Below are positions 56,154 to 56,603 of a stretch of DNA of 56,603 bases, piece after piece. A program made the position numbers and the translations under genes. The DNA comes from Streptomyces acidicola (GTDB taxonomy: Bacteria; Actinomycetota; Actinomycetes; Streptomycetales; Streptomycetaceae), in assembly GCF_009377235.1 (NCBI RefSeq), contig NZ_VMNX01000029.1:1-56603 (forward strand), given 5' to 3'. Numbering within the stretch: position 1 is the first letter of the stretch; each line of letters starts with the position of its first letter. The notes under the pieces were generated by a model. The model saw nothing but the letters and a program-made list of their open reading frames with translations, was not told where the DNA came from and did no database searches.

Positions 56154-56603
56154 CGACGTCGACCGGTGCGATTTCGGCGGGTCGTACGGCCCCGGTGGTA
56201 TGCCTGGACACCCTGGTCCGCCTCCGGCGCTCTCAGCGGCCCCCCGAGGCGCTCCGGCGGCTCGTCCTGCCCGAGGGCATGACCGCCCCCATGGGCTGCG
56301 ACGCGGTCGGGGTGCCCGCGGAACTGGGCCCCGAGGTGCTGCCCCGGCTGCCGCGCGTGGGATGCGTGTACGCCGACGGGACGCGCTGGTGGTGGCTCGT
56401 GCCCTCCGACTCCGACTACGCCCTGACGTGGCCGGAACCCGCCCGGTACACCACGGGCGCGGTCCTGCCCGACACCCCGGCCGGCCGTTCTTGCCACCTG
56501 TGCGCGTCGCGCGTTTGTCCGAGCCGGGCGCTTTCCCCACCCTGGGCCTCCCCCGATCGTCGACGAACGGCCACTATCGCGGGGCGGACCGCGGGGGACC
56601 AGA
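56150..56603 (+). CDS. Hypothetical protein, cut by the window end
   Basis: A frame opens at GTG 56150, overlapping the ATPase stop (GTGA), and stays open for 151 codons to the last base. The peptide has PVVCLDTLVRLRRSQRPPEA, LVLPEGMTAPMGCDAVGVPA, RVGCVYADGTRWWWLVPSDS and PARYTTGAVLPDTP. A small family of similar Streptomyces proteins follows these ATPases; I recall it only as hypothetical. After residue 120 the sequence turns to a Cys/Arg/Pro-rich stretch (CHLCASRVCPSR). This may be natural, or the result of a frameshift in the gene or assembly. No function is assigned. Confidence 0.65.
   Translation, partial: MTTSTGAISAGRTAPVVCLDTLVRLRRSQRPPEALRRLVLPEGMTAPMGCDAVGVPAELGPEVLPRLPRVGCVYADGTRWWWLVPSDSDYALTWPEPARYTTGAVLPDTPAGRSCHLCASRVCPSRALSPPWASPDRRRTATIAGRTAGDQ

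Overview
The window is a 56.6 kb piece of a high-GC actinomycete chromosome, almost certainly a Streptomyces. The evidence is the very strong G/C bias at third codon positions, frequent GTG/TTG starts, many 4-bp start/stop overlaps, the sporulation regulator WhiA, and a WhiJ-type cluster (XRE regulator, DUF397, GHKL ATPase). From memory, the gene order resembles the S. coelicolor SCO1935 to SCO1980 core region. No tRNA, rRNA, CRISPR array, insertion sequence or phage gene was seen.

Layout. (1) 1-4788, plus strand: a pentose-phosphate operon with the end of transketolase, then tal, zwf, opcA and pgl. (2) 5038-12214, minus strand: pgi, an MFS exporter, an RbpA-family RNA polymerase-binding protein, and the glycolytic group gap, pgk, tpiA, secG. 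A strong hairpin separates gap from pgk. (3) 12439-15390: a large secreted M14 carboxypeptidase. (4) 15602-20737, minus strand: the overlapping operon uvrC-rapZ-yvcK-whiA. (5) 21218-24315, plus strand: an unrecognised HTH-like protein, then a LacI regulator and a PfkB sugar kinase behind a clear palindromic LacI-type operator. (6) uvrA (minus), then a DinB/maleylpyruvate-isomerase-like protein and an MBL-fold hydrolase (plus). (7) 29455-32017: a three-gene polar amino-acid ABC transporter, followed by aroQ (minus) and an MHS-type MFS transporter (plus). (8) 34381-38402, minus strand: a Ter stress cluster with terC, a TerD protein fused to an FtsK-like module without a Walker A site, and a stand-alone terD. 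(9) uvrB, an MHYT sensor, a secreted glycerophosphodiesterase, an Ogt-type DNA methyltransferase, a VOC protein, psuG with a PfkB kinase, a methyltransferase, corA and a CBS protein. (10) 48995-52871: a uridine-kinase-like protein with a degenerate P-loop, DUF2293 and DUF1772 proteins, and a gltD with no gltB next to it, preceded by an 11-copy heptanucleotide repeat. (11) 53140-56603: a DUF574-type methyltransferase and the WhiJ-type cluster, ending in a gene cut by the window edge.

How the genes relate. The left half is central carbon metabolism: oxidative and non-oxidative pentose phosphate steps plus lower glycolysis. YvcK and RapZ, linked elsewhere to carbon flux and cell-wall precursors, are co-transcribed with WhiA. 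All three UvrABC excision-repair genes are present but dispersed. The most unusual items are the Ter cluster, with its FtsK-like fusion and a possible small gene running antisense to its end, the heptanucleotide repeat before gltD, the GC3-perfect coding remnant before terC, and the WhiJ-type cluster with inverted repeats in its intergenic regions. I found no clearly new multi-gene system; the Ter cluster is the best candidate for new biology.
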